Below are positions 6,797 to 16,466 of a stretch of 64,000 nt of DNA, in pieces. The stretch's first letter is position 1; each line of letters opens with the position of its first letter. The stretch is from Asaia bogorensis (GTDB lineage: Bacteria; Pseudomonadota; Alphaproteobacteria; Acetobacterales; Acetobacteraceae). Where the stretch lies: assembly GCA_945869965.1 (NCBI GenBank), contig CAMBRC010000002.1:1-64000 (forward strand), written 5' to 3'. The position numbers and the translations under genes are program-made. Under the pieces are notes generated by a model, which had not been told where the DNA came from, did no database searches, and saw nothing but the letters and a program-made list of their open reading frames with translations.

Positions 6797-8485
6797 TCAG
6801 GCCGCTCGCACTTCGCGCAGGAACGCGGTGACCTGCGCCTTCAAAGCCTCCCCGTTCCGTGAAAGCTCTCCGGCCGAGACCAGCACCTGCGACGCCTCCT
6901 CGCCGGCCCGCTGGGCCGCTTCGTTGACCCTGACGATGTTTCCTGAGACCTCCTGCGTGCCCTGGGCCGCCTCCATCACGTTGCGGGAAATTTCTTGCGT
7001 CGCCGCGCCTTGTTCTTCCACGGCCGCGGCGATCGCTGTCGCGGTTTCGTTCACCTTGCCGATGGTTTCGGTAACACCCAGGATTGACTGTACCGCCAAC
7101 TTGGTCGCTTCCTGGATCGACTTGATCTGGGTCGAGATCTCGTCGGTTGCCTTGGCCGTCTGGGTGGCAAGCGCCTTGACCTCGGAGGCGACGACGGCGA
7201 AGCCCTTGCCCGCATCGCCGGCCCGCGCCGCCTCGATGGTTGCGTTCAGCGCCAGCAGGTTGGTCTGCCCGGCGATGTCACTGATGATCCGCACCACGTC
7301 GCCGATCTTCTCCGCCGTCATGGCAAGACCCTGGACCTGCGTATTCGACTCCATGGTTTGCTGCACGCCCTGCTGGATGACGGCGCTGGCGTGCGAGACC
7401 TGCTCACTGATCTCGCAGATCGAGGCAGAGAGTTCCTCTGCGGCGGAGGCCACGGTTTGCACATTCTGCGTGGCCTGTTCCGAGGCCGCCGCGACGGTGG
7501 TGGACCGCTGCGTCGTCTCCTTCGATGTCGACGCCATCGACTGCGACGTCGTTTGCAACTCCATCGCTGCCGAGGCAACGCTTTCAACAATGCCGCCGAC
7601 GCTTGCCTCGAACCGTGCAGCAAGATCGAGCATGGCCTGGCGGCGCTCCGCTTCGGCCTTGTGCTTCTGGGTTTCCTGATCGGCGCGCAGACGCTCGGTC
7701 TCGATCATGCCGTCCTTGAACACCCGCACAGCTTCCGCCATGGCGCCCACCTCGTCCTTGCGGCCGACCCCGGGCACCGCAACCGAGGTATCGCCGCGAG
7801 CGAGCCGCGCCATCACCTCACGCATGACCGTGATCGGGGTGGCGATACCCCGTGTCAGCGCAATGCTCACAAGCAAGGCGACCAGAAGCGACGCCACGCC
7901 GCCGATAATCGTCGTCTGGGAACTGACGTCCAACGCTGACGCCATGGCCGAGGACCGTGAGGTCAGCAGCGTGCGCTCGACAGCGTCAATCTCGGCCACG
8001 AGCGCGCGAACCCCGTCCATCGACAGCTTCCCCGCCCCCCCGGCTTCCATCGCGCGCGCCTGCTCCCGCGTTTCCGGCTTGGCCATCAACGCAATCTCTT
8101 TCTCGGCGATCTCCGAGCGCCAGGTGCGGGCGGACTGGTTCATTTTGTCGAGGCGGACCTGCTGGGCCGGATTGTCCGAGGTCAGCTGCTTCACCTCGCG
8201 AAAGGCGGCGGCATAGGCCTCGCCACCCTTGTGGTATGGCTCCAGAAACTTGTCGTCGCCGGATACGAGGTAGCCACGCACCCCGGTTTCCTGGTCGACC
8301 ATGGCGGCCATCGCCAAATTCAGCTTCTCAAGAACAATATAGGTATGCGTCGTCCAGCCCACGCTCTGATGGATAAAGGTGGTCTTCTGGTAAACGATGA
8401 CGCTGCTGATCGCCATCACGGCGATCAGCATGGCAAAGGCCGCCATCAGCTTGCGGGAGATCGATAGGTTGGCGAAGAATGACAT
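6797..8485 (-). CDS. Methyl-accepting chemotaxis protein with CHASE3-like sensor
   Basis: 562 aa inner-membrane chemoreceptor. TM1 lies near residues 10-32. A helical periplasmic domain follows whose '[22 protein letters not shown]' resembles CHASE3 sensors. TM2 is around residues 190-212 ([19 protein letters not shown]), then come a HAMP linker ([22 protein letters not shown]), coiled coil and the signalling hairpin tip [20 protein letters not shown] that binds CheA/CheW. No CheB/CheR-docking pentapeptide is seen at the C-terminus (...FLREVRAA). The ATG at 8485 is preceded by GAGGG; upstream in-frame sequence is non-coding. No che genes are nearby, so it is an orphan receptor. Confidence 0.93.
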   Translation of the reverse strand: MSFFANLSISRKLMAAFAMLIAVMAISSVIVYQKTTFIHQSVGWTTHTYIVLEKLNLAMAAMVDQETGVRGYLVSGDDKFLEPYHKGGEAYAAAFREVKQLTSDNPAQQVRLDKMNQSARTWRSEIAEKEIALMAKPETREQARAMEAGGAGKLSMDGVRALVAEIDAVERTLLTSRSSAMASALDVSSQTTIIGGVASLLVALLVSIALTRGIATPITVMREVMARLARGDTSVAVPGVGRKDEVGAMAEAVRVFKDGMIETERLRADQETQKHKAEAERRQAMLDLAARFEASVGGIVESVASAAMELQTTSQSMASTSKETTQRSTTVAAASEQATQNVQTVASAAEELSASICEISEQVSHASAVIQQGVQQTMESNTQVQGLAMTAEKIGDVVRIISDIAGQTNLLALNATIEAARAGDAGKGFAVVASEVKALATQTAKATDEISTQIKSIQEATKLAVQSILGVTETIGKVNETATAIAAAVEEQGAATQEISRNVMEAAQGTQEVSGNIVRVNEAAQRAGEEASQVLVSAGELSRNGEALKAQVTAFLREVRAA

Positions 8486-8891
8486 GGGACCCTCGTGTTG
8501 TGGGCGGTAACCTTCACATGCACTGAATTTGGGCAGATCGAGATATCGGTGAGTGAGATTGCGTGGGATGACGCCGCCACCTGCCAAACAATATGCAATC
8601 AAGGTAAACAAAGGACTGCTGGAACACTGAACACAGCGCCTAGACAAGGTTTGCTCCGGTCGCCCCGGTGACCGCCCGGCATGGGCCAGTGTTGCGCGGG
8701 CGAAGCCATGTCCACCCAATCCGCGCGTCGGGCGCAGGGATCCCGGGCTAGGAGTGGCGCAAGGCCACATACGCCCCTATCATCGTCGGAGCCTCGGGGG
8801 AGACCAGCCGTATGTTCTTCCGGCAGATCGACTTCGCGTACCACCAACCATCCCCTAACCTGGCGCAAGCGTCCGAAAAAGGAGCACATCC
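8486..8891. other. Divergent intergenic region, 406 bases
   Basis: Separates the chemoreceptor from the YdhR operon. It must hold both promoters. AAAGGAG just before 8892 is the ribosome site for the YdhR gene. No convincing small gene, repeat or RNA was recognised; open frames here are not supported by composition or motifs. Confidence 0.4.
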
Positions 8892-9230
8892 ATGGTCGTC
8901 CTGCAGATCAACTACCGCTTCCAGAACGTCACCGCGGAGGAGTGGGCCAAGCGCTACACCGACGCCACCGGCCAGAAATTCCTGTCCGTCGACGGCCTCC
9001 AGTGGAAAATCTGGCTCGACGGCGAGGGCAACAATGTCGGCGGCATCTACCTTTTCGAGACCCGCGCCAAGGCCCAGGCCTATCTCGACGGCCCGATCGT
9101 TGCCGGCATGAAGGCCAACCCGAACGTCGCCGATCTGCGCTTCACCCTGTCGGACGTCCGCGAGCGGATGAGCGCCATCACCAATGCGCCGGTGCCGGGC
9201 CTCGCCCCGGTCGCCCTCGCGGCGGAGTAA
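8892..9230 (+). CDS. YdhR-like monooxygenase family protein
   Basis: 112 aa, alpha+beta-barrel sized. MVVLQINYRFQNVTAEEW, the central 'GLQWKIWLDGEGNNVGGIYLFE' and 'AQAYLDGPIVAGM' follow the pattern of YdhR putative mono-oxygenases, which are dimeric and may act on aromatic or quinone-like substrates; activity is not established. A strong GGAG ribosome site precedes the ATG. The next gene, an IlvD/Edd dehydratase, starts 8 bases after the stop, so the two are almost certainly co-transcribed, placing this protein with sugar-acid catabolism by context only. Confidence 0.82.
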   Translation: MVVLQINYRFQNVTAEEWAKRYTDATGQKFLSVDGLQWKIWLDGEGNNVGGIYLFETRAKAQAYLDGPIVAGMKANPNVADLRFTLSDVRERMSAITNAPVPGLAPVALAAE

Positions 9231-9237
9231 TATCCAG

Positions 9238-10962
9238 ATGACGGACGGTTCCAACGAGAAGAAGACCGGGCTGCGGAAAGGCCTCGCCACCTACGGCGAT
9301 GCCGAGTTCTCGCTGTTCATGCGCCGCGTCTTCATCAAGGCGATGGGCTACACCGACGACGCGTTGGACCGTCCGATCATCGGCATCACCGACACCTACA
9401 GCGACTTCAACCCCTGCCACGGCAACGTGCCGGACCTGATCGAGGCCGCCAAGCGCGGCATCATGCTGGCCGGCGGGATGCCGATGAAGTTCCCGACCGT
9501 TTCGATCCACGAAAGCTTTTCCCACCCCACCAGCATGTTCCTGCGCAACCTGATGGCGCTAGACACCGAAGAGATGGTGCGCGCCCAGCCGATGGACGCC
9601 GTGGTGCTGATCGGCGGTTGCGACAAGACCATCCCCGCTCTGCTGATGGGTGCTGCCAGCGCCGACATCCCGGCGATCGTGTTGCCGACTGGCCCCATGC
9701 TGGTCGGCCACCACAAGGGCGAGGTGCTCGGCGCCTGCACCGATTGCCGCCGCATGTGGGCGGATTTCCGCGCCGGCCGGATCGACGAGGCCGAGATCGA
9801 CGCCATCTCCGGCCGCCTCGCCCCCACCAAGGGCACCTGCATGGTGATGGGCACCGCCAGCACCGTCGGCTGCATGACCGAGGCGCTCGGCATGTGCCTC
9901 CCGGGCGCCGGCTCGGCCCCTGCCACCCACGCCGACCGCATCCGCGCCGCCGAGGCCTCGGGTGCCGCCGCCGTCAAGCTCGCCGCCGCTGGCCGCAAGC
10001 CCAGCGACATCATGACGCCCGCCGCCTTCCGCAACGCCTTCACCGTGCTGCAGGCGATCGGCGGCTCCACCAACGCGGTGATCCACTTCACCGCCGTCGC
10101 CGCCCGCCTCGGCATCAAGATCGACATGGCGGAATTCGACCGCATGGGCCTCGAAGTCCCCGTCCTCGTCGACCTCAAGCCGAGCGGCGAGCACTACATG
10201 GAGCATTTCCACTGGGCCGGCGCGATGCCGAAGCTGCTCAAGGAAATCGCCCCCCACCTCGACATGACCACCCTGACCGTCGCCGGCGGCACGCTCGCGG
10301 ACTACGCAGCCCAGGCCGAAGAAATCCCCGGCCAGACAGTGATCCGCTCGGCCAAGAACCCCATCGCCGTCGGCGGCGGATTGGCGGTCCTGCACGGCAA
10401 CCTCGCGCCCGGCGGCGCCTTGATCAAACGCTCGGCCGCCAGCGAAAAACTGATGGTCCATGAGGGCCGCGCCGTGGTGTTCGACGGCCTCGCCGACATG
10501 GCCGCCCGCCTCGATTCCGACGATCTCGACGTCCAGCCCGAGGACGTTCTCGTCCTCCGCCACGCCGGCCCCAAGGGCGCCCCCGGCATGCCCGAAGCCG
10601 GCTACATCCCGATCCCGCGCAAGCTCGCCCGGGCGGGGGTCAAGGACATGGTCCGCATCAGCGATGCCCGCATGTCCGGCACCGCCTTCGGCACCATCGT
10701 GCTGCACATCACTCCGGAATCCGCCATCGGCGGCCCGCTCGCCCTGGTGCAGAACGGCGACCGCATCCGCCTGGACGCGACGGCCCGCACGATCGACCTG
10801 CTGGTCAGCGACGCCGAACTCGCCCGCCGCCGCGCCGAATGGGTGCCGCCGCCGCCCCACCCTGGCAGCGACCGCGGCTACCTCAAGCTCTACATCGACG
10901 AGGTCACCGGCGCCGACCAGGGCTGCGACTTCGCCTTCTGCCTGCCGCCGCAGATGCGCTGA
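9238..10962 (+). CDS. IlvD/Edd family dehydratase, sugar-acid type
   Basis: 574 aa Fe-S dehydratase. The three conserved cluster cysteines are C60 (NPCHGN), C128 (GGCDKTIP) and C201 (GTCMVMGTAST). The GTCMVMGTAST context and 'DARMSGTAFGTIVLHITPESA' place it with the pentonate/hexonate dehydratases (arabinonate, xylonate, gluconate types) rather than with true dihydroxy-acid dehydratase. The bona fide ilvD is elsewhere in the window at 20574. It probably converts an aldonic acid to a 2-keto-3-deoxy acid; the exact sugar cannot be read. The ATG at 9238 lies 8 bases after the YdhR stop. A porin gene follows 4 bases after its stop, suggesting a small uptake-plus-catabolism operon. Confidence 0.9.
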   Translation: MTDGSNEKKTGLRKGLATYGDAEFSLFMRRVFIKAMGYTDDALDRPIIGITDTYSDFNPCHGNVPDLIEAAKRGIMLAGGMPMKFPTVSIHESFSHPTSMFLRNLMALDTEEMVRAQPMDAVVLIGGCDKTIPALLMGAASADIPAIVLPTGPMLVGHHKGEVLGACTDCRRMWADFRAGRIDEAEIDAISGRLAPTKGTCMVMGTASTVGCMTEALGMCLPGAGSAPATHADRIRAAEASGAAAVKLAAAGRKPSDIMTPAAFRNAFTVLQAIGGSTNAVIHFTAVAARLGIKIDMAEFDRMGLEVPVLVDLKPSGEHYMEHFHWAGAMPKLLKEIAPHLDMTTLTVAGGTLADYAAQAEEIPGQTVIRSAKNPIAVGGGLAVLHGNLAPGGALIKRSAASEKLMVHEGRAVVFDGLADMAARLDSDDLDVQPEDVLVLRHAGPKGAPGMPEAGYIPIPRKLARAGVKDMVRISDARMSGTAFGTIVLHITPESAIGGPLALVQNGDRIRLDATARTIDLLVSDAELARRRAEWVPPPPHPGSDRGYLKLYIDEVTGADQGCDFAFCLPPQMR

Positions 10963-10966
10963 GTCG

Positions 10967-12307
10967 ATGACGCCTCGCCCTGCCCTGCTATTGGCCCTGG
11001 CACTGGCATTCGTCACTCCCGCCCATGCCGAGCCCGATGCGCCGAAAAGCCTCTGGGAACGTGAAACGCTGTTGGGCGACGCCGGCGGCCTGCGCCCGGC
11101 GCTGGCGGCCCGCGGCGTCACCGTCTCGCTGCAACTGACCAGCGAGGTCTGGGGCAGCCTGTCCGGCGGGCTGCGGCGTGGCGCAAGGCAGGGCGGCTTC
11201 GCCCTGGCCAGCATCGCCGTCGACACCGAAAAGGCCGGCTGGTGGAACGGCGGCAAATTCCTCGTCAGCGGTGTCGCGACCTATGGCCGCTTCCCGGGCG
11301 CCGAACTGGCCGGCGGCCTGCAATCGCCGACCAGCAGCGAGGCCCCGCGCGGCGCACTGTTGTACGAGACCTGGTTCGAGCAATCCCTGGCCACCGCCTC
11401 GTTGCGCATCGGCATGCTGCGCGCCGATGCCGAATTCCTCACCAGCACCTATGCCGAAGCACCGGAGTATGGCGGCGCCGGCACGCTGTTCGCCAATGCC
11501 AGCTTCGGCTTTCCCGGCGTGTACGGGCTGGCCCTGCCGGCTGGCGGCCCGGCCTATCCGCTGGCCACGCCAGGCATCCGGCTGAAGCTGGCCCCGAACG
11601 ATTCCTGGCGCCTGTTGCTCGGCGCCTTCAACGGCACCCCGGCACGCGCCGCCTTCGCCTTCCGCGGCGGCGCCCTGGCGATGGCTGAGGCACAATACCT
11701 GACCAACCAAGGCGAGAACGACCGCGCCCTGCCGGGCACCTATCGCCTCGGCGCCTGGTTCCACAACCAGGGTTTTTCGGACCTTCGCCGCGACGGCACC
11801 GGCCTGTCGCTCGCTGACCCGCTCTCCACCGGCATCGCCCGCCGCCACGCCGGCAACTGGGGCGTCTACCTGATGGCCGACCAGCTGCTGGTGCAGACCG
11901 GCGCGGAACGGGCGCAGGGAATCGGCGTCTCCGCCCGCCTGCTCGCCAGCCCCGGCGATCGCAGTGCCGCCGATTTCCAGGCCAATTTCGCCGTCACCTG
12001 GAAAGGCGCCCTGCCCGGCCGCGATGACGACACGCTAGGCCTCGGCGTCACCTTCCTGCGCCATGGCAGCGCGGCCCGCGGCTTGGATCGAGATACCGCG
12101 TCCTTCACCGGCGGCTTCACCCCGTTGCGCGGCAACGAGACGGTGGTCGAAGCCACCTACCAGATGCAGCTCGCCGGCTGGTGGGTGTTGCAGCCGAGCG
12201 TGCAATACATCAACCGCCCCGGCGGGGGTGTGGCCGATCCCTCGCGCGCTGGCCGTACTTTGCGCGATGCCTGGGTGATGGGGCTACGCAGCGCCGTCAG
12301 CTTCTGA
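10967..12307 (+). CDS. OprB-like carbohydrate porin
   Basis: 446 aa outer-membrane protein. Signal peptide MTPRPALLLALALAFVTPAHA is followed by 'SLWERETLLGDAGGLRPALAARGV', a typical start of the OprB family, then alternating beta-strands such as VSLQLTSEVWGSLSGG and a terminal strand 'DAWVMGLRSAVSF' ending in the Phe expected of porins. OprB proteins take up glucose and related sugars or sugar acids. It directly follows the dehydratase with 4 bases between stop and ATG, so import and breakdown appear coupled. Its last 11 bases overlap the convergent hydrolase gene. Confidence 0.85.
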   Translation: MTPRPALLLALALAFVTPAHAEPDAPKSLWERETLLGDAGGLRPALAARGVTVSLQLTSEVWGSLSGGLRRGARQGGFALASIAVDTEKAGWWNGGKFLVSGVATYGRFPGAELAGGLQSPTSSEAPRGALLYETWFEQSLATASLRIGMLRADAEFLTSTYAEAPEYGGAGTLFANASFGFPGVYGLALPAGGPAYPLATPGIRLKLAPNDSWRLLLGAFNGTPARAAFAFRGGALAMAEAQYLTNQGENDRALPGTYRLGAWFHNQGFSDLRRDGTGLSLADPLSTGIARRHAGNWGVYLMADQLLVQTGAERAQGIGVSARLLASPGDRSAADFQANFAVTWKGALPGRDDDTLGLGVTFLRHGSAARGLDRDTASFTGGFTPLRGNETVVEATYQMQLAGWWVLQPSVQYINRPGGGVADPSRAGRTLRDAWVMGLRSAVSF

Positions 12308-13469
12308 AGCGGGCGATTGCGTCGCTGATGCTGCGCGGCCCGCAGATCAGCATGAAGTAATCCCACGCCGCCGGGCGTTCGTTGGCCATCAGGTATTGGA
12401 AGTGGACGCGGAAGAACTGCCAGCGAAACGCGGCGTAGTTCTGCGGCAGCAGCACATCGCGAAACCGCACCCCCACGGTGGTCAGGAGCGGCCCCGAAAG
12501 CCCATGTCCCACGGCTTGGTCGAACGGATAGAAGCTCATCACGTCCTTGCGCGATTGCACGTCCAGCCACACCACATCCGCAGCCGCGAGCACACGTTGC
12601 AGCCGCTCGACGAACCAGCCGCCGGCTGGGTGGAAGCCAACCAGCGGCAGGTTGGCCCCCAGCGTGACCAGGCGAATGGCCGGGCCGTGGCGGCCTAATG
12701 CCGGGTCGCGCGCCAGCGCCTGGGCGATCACATCGACGGCCATGAACGAACCGGAGCTGTGACCGACCACGACGATCTCGTCGGCCTCCGCCGCCTGGGC
12801 CACCGCAATCAGCCGGTCGGCGAACAATGCAAGCCGGGCATCCCAGTCCGGCCGGCGGCGGCGAACGTACTCGTCGGTCGAGACCCCGTCGTCGAACAGA
12901 TAGAGCAGGTAGGTATGACGCTCGGTCAGCCGCAGGGCTGCGACCAAGGCGGCGATCGCGGCCACCGTGCCGATGGCCGCGCCGATCATCGCGGCATCCG
13001 CGAGCGCGGGTCGCAAGGCGAACGCCGTCAAGCGGGCCAGCGTGGCACCCAGCGCGGACGCGGCGAGGGTCATGGCGATCAGCGCGATGTAGGGATACAG
13101 GAAGAACAACGCGAAACGCCAATGCGCCCGGGCCATCCGCCACAGCATCCCGCTCGCCAGGTAGCATGCCAGCAACAGCCAGGCATCGATGATCTTGCGC
13201 CAGGGCCGCCGGGCGGCATCGGCACGCACCACATCGTCCCAGCGCAGCAGTTCGTAGGTGGTCTCGACCTGCCAGTCCGACCCGGCGGTGCTGGCGATCC
13301 AGTTGCGATAGGGCGCGTCTAGCGGGGCGGTGGGGCGGGAGACATTGGTACGCAGGCCATGCAGGGCAACGAAGCGGGCGAATTCCTGACGGAACATCCG
13401 GTAGTAATGCGCGATACCGCGGGGGTCGTAACCCGGGACATAGAGCACGTGACGCCGACGTATTGTCAT
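12297..13469 (-). CDS. Membrane-anchored alpha/beta hydrolase-like protein, unknown function
   Basis: 390 aa. It starts MTIRRRHVLYVPGYDPRG, where the HVLYVPGYDPRG stretch resembles the oxyanion strand of alpha/beta hydrolases, and has a later nucleophile elbow VVVGHSSGS. Between them sit about four hydrophobic helices ('FALFFLYPYIALIAMTLAAS', 'AAMIGAAIGTVAAIAALVAAL' and flanks). The catalytic domain is therefore split by, or tethered through, a membrane insert. A C-terminal His in 'FRVHFQYL' might complete a triad, but this is a guess. I recognise no named family. The ATG at 13469 is chosen because conserved-looking sequence begins there; there is no strong ribosome site. Divergent from the desaturase gene. 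Confidence 0.7.
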   Translation of the reverse strand: MTIRRRHVLYVPGYDPRGIAHYYRMFRQEFARFVALHGLRTNVSRPTAPLDAPYRNWIASTAGSDWQVETTYELLRWDDVVRADAARRPWRKIIDAWLLLACYLASGMLWRMARAHWRFALFFLYPYIALIAMTLAASALGATLARLTAFALRPALADAAMIGAAIGTVAAIAALVAALRLTERHTYLLYLFDDGVSTDEYVRRRRPDWDARLALFADRLIAVAQAAEADEIVVVGHSSGSFMAVDVIAQALARDPALGRHGPAIRLVTLGANLPLVGFHPAGGWFVERLQRVLAAADVVWLDVQSRKDVMSFYPFDQAVGHGLSGPLLTTVGVRFRDVLLPQNYAAFRWQFFRVHFQYLMANERPAAWDYFMLICGPRSISDAIARFRS

Positions 13470-13633
13470 CCACCGGGCGGCGGCTGGACCGCATCCATCA
13501 TGTTGTTTTCCTCCCGCGGCAGTTGCACCGCCGTCGCGCCATCCTGATGGTATCGGGCGCGGCACGCCAGCACTGTAAGTGCTTGCCGGAATGAGGTGTC
13601 CGTGGCCAGACTATTGCTTCTTGGGAGTGCCCC
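13470..13633. other. Divergent promoter region
   Basis: 164 bases between the hydrolase and desaturase genes, no gene recognised. GGGAG about 8 bases before 13634 serves the desaturase. No clear operator was seen. Confidence 0.35.
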
Positions 13634-14545
13634 ATGACGAAATTCAACGACCGCGTCCTGAGCCAGGACGAGTTGCGGGCGCTGTCGGCCCGGTCCAACT
13701 GGCCCGGAGCGATCCGGCTGGGCATCCATGTCCTGTTGCTCGGCTTGGCCGGGTGGTGGGTGGCGGTGGCGGATGGCTGGGTCTTATGGCCGGCGATGCT
13801 GGTGTTGGGGCTGGTGCAGGTGGCGTTGTTCGCGCCGTCGCATGAGACGATGCACCAGACGGTGTTCACCTCGGCACGGGCGAACGCCATCGTCGGCTGG
13901 CTGACCTTCCTGCCGGGGTTGCAGTCGAGCCATTTCTACGCGGCGTTTCACTACATCCATCATCGGCATACCAACGTGCCGGGCGAGGACCCGGAGTTGA
14001 TGCTGGCCGAACCGGCGACGCTCGGGCAGTACGCGGCGCGGATTCTGGGGGTGGGGTATTTCACCGCCCGGTTCAGCATGATCCGCGATGCCTGGCGCGG
14101 GGAGATGACGGGGCCGCGCTATTTCTACATCAACGACCGGCAGCGGGCGGGGGTGATTGTCAGTGTTCGGGCGATGTCATTGACGCTGGCGGTGTTGGCG
14201 ATCGGGTCCGGGGTGATCTGGGGGTGGCAGACGCCGTTTCTGTTCTGGGTCATCCCGCAGTTGCTGGGCCAGCCTTTCCTGCGCGGCTATCTGCTGGCAG
14301 AGCACACCGGCTGTACGCTGGATCGCAACGGGTTGACCAACACGCGAACGACCTTGACCAACCGGATCGTGCGGCTGCTGATGTGGGACATGCCGTTTCA
14401 CGCCGAGCACCATTTGTATCCGTCGATCCCGTTCCATCGGCTGGAGGACGCGCACGGGCTGCTCCGCGAGAAGCTGCGGTTTGTGCAGCCGGGATATGCC
14501 AGGTTCAATGCCGGGTATGTGCGAGAGCTGGGCCGGGGGGGTTAG
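13634..14545 (+). CDS. Membrane fatty acid desaturase / hydroxylase family
   Basis: 303 aa integral membrane di-iron enzyme. The three histidine boxes are intact: HETMH (70-74), HYIHHRH (106-112) and HAEHH (256-260). Hydrophobic segments flank them (residues about 28-62 and 170-215). The fold includes acyl desaturases, beta-carotene hydroxylases and alkane hydroxylase-like proteins; the short length and box spacing are those of small bacterial desaturases. The substrate is not assignable. The MFS gene begins 4 bases after its stop, so the two probably form an operon. Confidence 0.85.
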   Translation: MTKFNDRVLSQDELRALSARSNWPGAIRLGIHVLLLGLAGWWVAVADGWVLWPAMLVLGLVQVALFAPSHETMHQTVFTSARANAIVGWLTFLPGLQSSHFYAAFHYIHHRHTNVPGEDPELMLAEPATLGQYAARILGVGYFTARFSMIRDAWRGEMTGPRYFYINDRQRAGVIVSVRAMSLTLAVLAIGSGVIWGWQTPFLFWVIPQLLGQPFLRGYLLAEHTGCTLDRNGLTNTRTTLTNRIVRLLMWDMPFHAEHHLYPSIPFHRLEDAHGLLREKLRFVQPGYARFNAGYVRELGRGG

Positions 14546-14549
14546 GCCG

Positions 14550-15773
14550 GTGCATTATGCGTGGGTTGTCGCCGGGCTGACGTTTCTGGTGCTGCTGATC
14601 TCGGCGGGGATGCGGGGGGCGCCGGGGGTTCTGCTGGTGCCGATGCAGCAGGAGTTCGGCTGGACGACTGGGAGCATTTCGCTGGCGTTCGGGATCAACC
14701 TGTTGCTGTACGGGCTGTTCGGGCCGTTTGCGGTGGCGGTGATGGAGCGGTGGGGAGTCCGGCGCAGCGTGATCGTTTCGCTGGGGATGATCGCGTTCGG
14801 GGCGTGGATGACGCCGTTCGTCTCGGCGGCCTGGCAGTTGGTGTTGCTGTGGGGGGTGGTGGCCGGGCTGGGCGGCGGAGTCATTTCGATGGTGCTGGTG
14901 CCAGTGGTGGCTGGGCGGTGGTTCACGGCGCGCCGGGGGGTGGTGGTCGGCGGGCTGACGGCGGGGGCGGCGGCGGGGACGTTGTTGTTGCTGCCTTTAT
15001 TGGCTTGGATCGCGCAGGGGTGGGGCTGGCGGGCGATGGTGTTCGCCCTGGCCGCGGCGTTGACGGCGCTGATTCCGGTGGTGATGTGGGGGATGCGGGA
15101 TCGGCCGGCGGATATCGGGCTGGCGCCGTATGGCGAGAGCGGGCCGCCGCATGTGGCGGTACTCGTCATGGGCAATCCGTTTGCACGGACAATGGCGGCG
15201 TTGGGCGAAGGGCTGCGGAACAAGACGTTCCTGTTGCTGGCAGGGGCTTTCATCATCTGTGGGGCGACGACGAACGGGTTTGTCGGGACGCATCTGATCC
15301 CGGCCTGCATGGATGCCGGGTTCACCGCGGTGGCGAGTGCCGGCGTGATGGCGGGGATGGGGGTGTTCAACGTGATCGGGGCGTTCGGCTCCGGCTGGCT
15401 GAGCGACCGGTTCGACGCACGGTGGCTGCTGGGGATCTATTTTGTTTCGCGAGCGTTTGCATTGGCGTTTCTGCCGTTCAGTTTCGATACGCCGGTTGGG
15501 TTTACGATTATAATTGTTATCAATGGGTTGGACTGGGTGGCGACGGTGCCGCCAATGGTCAAGCTGTGCACGCAGCATTTCGGACGGGAGCGGGGGAGCC
15601 TGATGTATGGGTGGATCAACGCGATTCACCAGATTGGGAGCGGGGCGGCGGCGTTTCTCGGGGGCGTGTTGCGGGATCACCTGGGGAGTTATGGGGTGAT
15701 TTTCATCGCGGCCGGGGTGATCTGTCTGGGGGCGGCGGCGATGGTGGGCGGCGTGAAGCGAGCGGCGGCTTAG
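14550..15773 (+). CDS. MFS transporter
   Basis: About 407 aa with 12 hydrophobic segments in two six-helix halves. The A-like motif 'ERWGVRRS' follows TM2 and 'GSGWLSDRFDARW' is the matching loop in the second half. It resembles the oxalate/monocarboxylate-type MFS group ('VHYAWVVAGLTFLVLLISAGMRGAPGVL' opening). The GTG at 14550 is preferred: a G-rich ribosome site precedes it and it falls 4 bases after the desaturase stop. Starts at 14517 or 14481 would overlap the desaturase. Substrate unknown. Confidence 0.82.
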   Translation: MHYAWVVAGLTFLVLLISAGMRGAPGVLLVPMQQEFGWTTGSISLAFGINLLLYGLFGPFAVAVMERWGVRRSVIVSLGMIAFGAWMTPFVSAAWQLVLLWGVVAGLGGGVISMVLVPVVAGRWFTARRGVVVGGLTAGAAAGTLLLLPLLAWIAQGWGWRAMVFALAAALTALIPVVMWGMRDRPADIGLAPYGESGPPHVAVLVMGNPFARTMAALGEGLRNKTFLLLAGAFIICGATTNGFVGTHLIPACMDAGFTAVASAGVMAGMGVFNVIGAFGSGWLSDRFDARWLLGIYFVSRAFALAFLPFSFDTPVGFTIIIVINGLDWVATVPPMVKLCTQHFGRERGSLMYGWINAIHQIGSGAAAFLGGVLRDHLGSYGVIFIAAGVICLGAAAMVGGVKRAAA

Positions 15774-15830
15774 CGGTCGGGGATTTTTGTTTTGTAATCG
15801 GAACAATTAGGGGCGGGTATGCGAGAGGGC

Positions 15831-16466
15831 TCAGGCGCGCGTTTTTCGCGGTGGGTCGGGGTATAGAATCAGCCTCGGCCGGCGCAGCGGGTAGATGGGG
15901 TGGCGCAGTGGCGGCGGGGCGGGTTTCGGCGGTTTGGCCGGTCTGGCGGTGATGGTGCCGCTTGCTGGCTCCGGCCGTGGCGGAGCCGACAGTTCCTGGG
16001 GGAGGTCGACGCCGAGGAGGCGGCAGAGGGGGCGCAGGGTGCGGCCTAGGGATTTGCGGGCCTCGGGCGGGGAGGCGGCGAGGAGGGCTTGGGTGATGGG
16101 GTCTCGAAGCAGGGCGTCGAGATTGGCCATGCCCCAGGCGGCGCGGTAGCCGATGATGGCGACCAGCCAGGCGCGGCGGCGCGGGATGTAGGGCGCGGGG
16201 GGGCCGCCTTTTCGCGGGGCGACACCGTCCGGGCGCGGACGGGAGGGGCGCGGCAGGCGGCCGGCGGCCAGCAGGGCGAGCAGGCGGGCGAGGCGCTGGC
16301 GGGTGCGGGAGACGCGGTTCCAGACCGGCACGGAGAAGCGGGCGAGATGGTAGAGGCCCGCCGCGATGACCGGCAGGAGAACGACAAAGATCGAGTCCAG
16401 GCGTTCGGCAAAAGCCTTCGCCGGATGCGGGGCATCCGTGGGCGCCAGGGTTGGACCTATGTTCAT
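15831..16466 (-). CDS. Conserved proline/arginine-rich hypothetical protein, single TM
   Basis: 211 aa. One hydrophobic segment near residues 27-46 (FVVLLPVIAAGLYHLARF) is followed by 'RLARLLALLAAGRLPRPSR', an R/P-rich linker, then 'RRRAWLVAIIGYRAAWGMANLD', 'LLRDPITQALLAASP' and 'LRPLCRLLGVDLP'. The tail is strongly basic and proline-rich. From memory this pattern (RLP-xx-R linker, W-L-V, L-x-DP, LRPLCR-LG) recurs in Acetobacteraceae proteins of unknown function; that is recollection, not a search. A GTTC-N7-GTTC sequence overlaps the start codon, suggesting LexA control. A truncated relative may lie at 54570-55025. Confidence 0.7.
   Translation of the reverse strand: MNIGPTLAPTDAPHPAKAFAERLDSIFVVLLPVIAAGLYHLARFSVPVWNRVSRTRQRLARLLALLAAGRLPRPSRPRPDGVAPRKGGPPAPYIPRRRAWLVAIIGYRAAWGMANLDALLRDPITQALLAASPPEARKSLGRTLRPLCRLLGVDLPQELSAPPRPEPASGTITARPAKPPKPAPPPLRHPIYPLRRPRLILYPDPPRKTRA

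Noticed and set aside
9559-11256. Minus-strand open frame opposite the dehydratase
   Set aside because: Composition-driven shadow; no domain motif and it crosses two real genes.
14481-14549. N-terminal extension of the MFS protein
   Set aside because: It would overlap the desaturase by up to 65 bases; the GTG at 14550 fits the usual start of the first TM helix.
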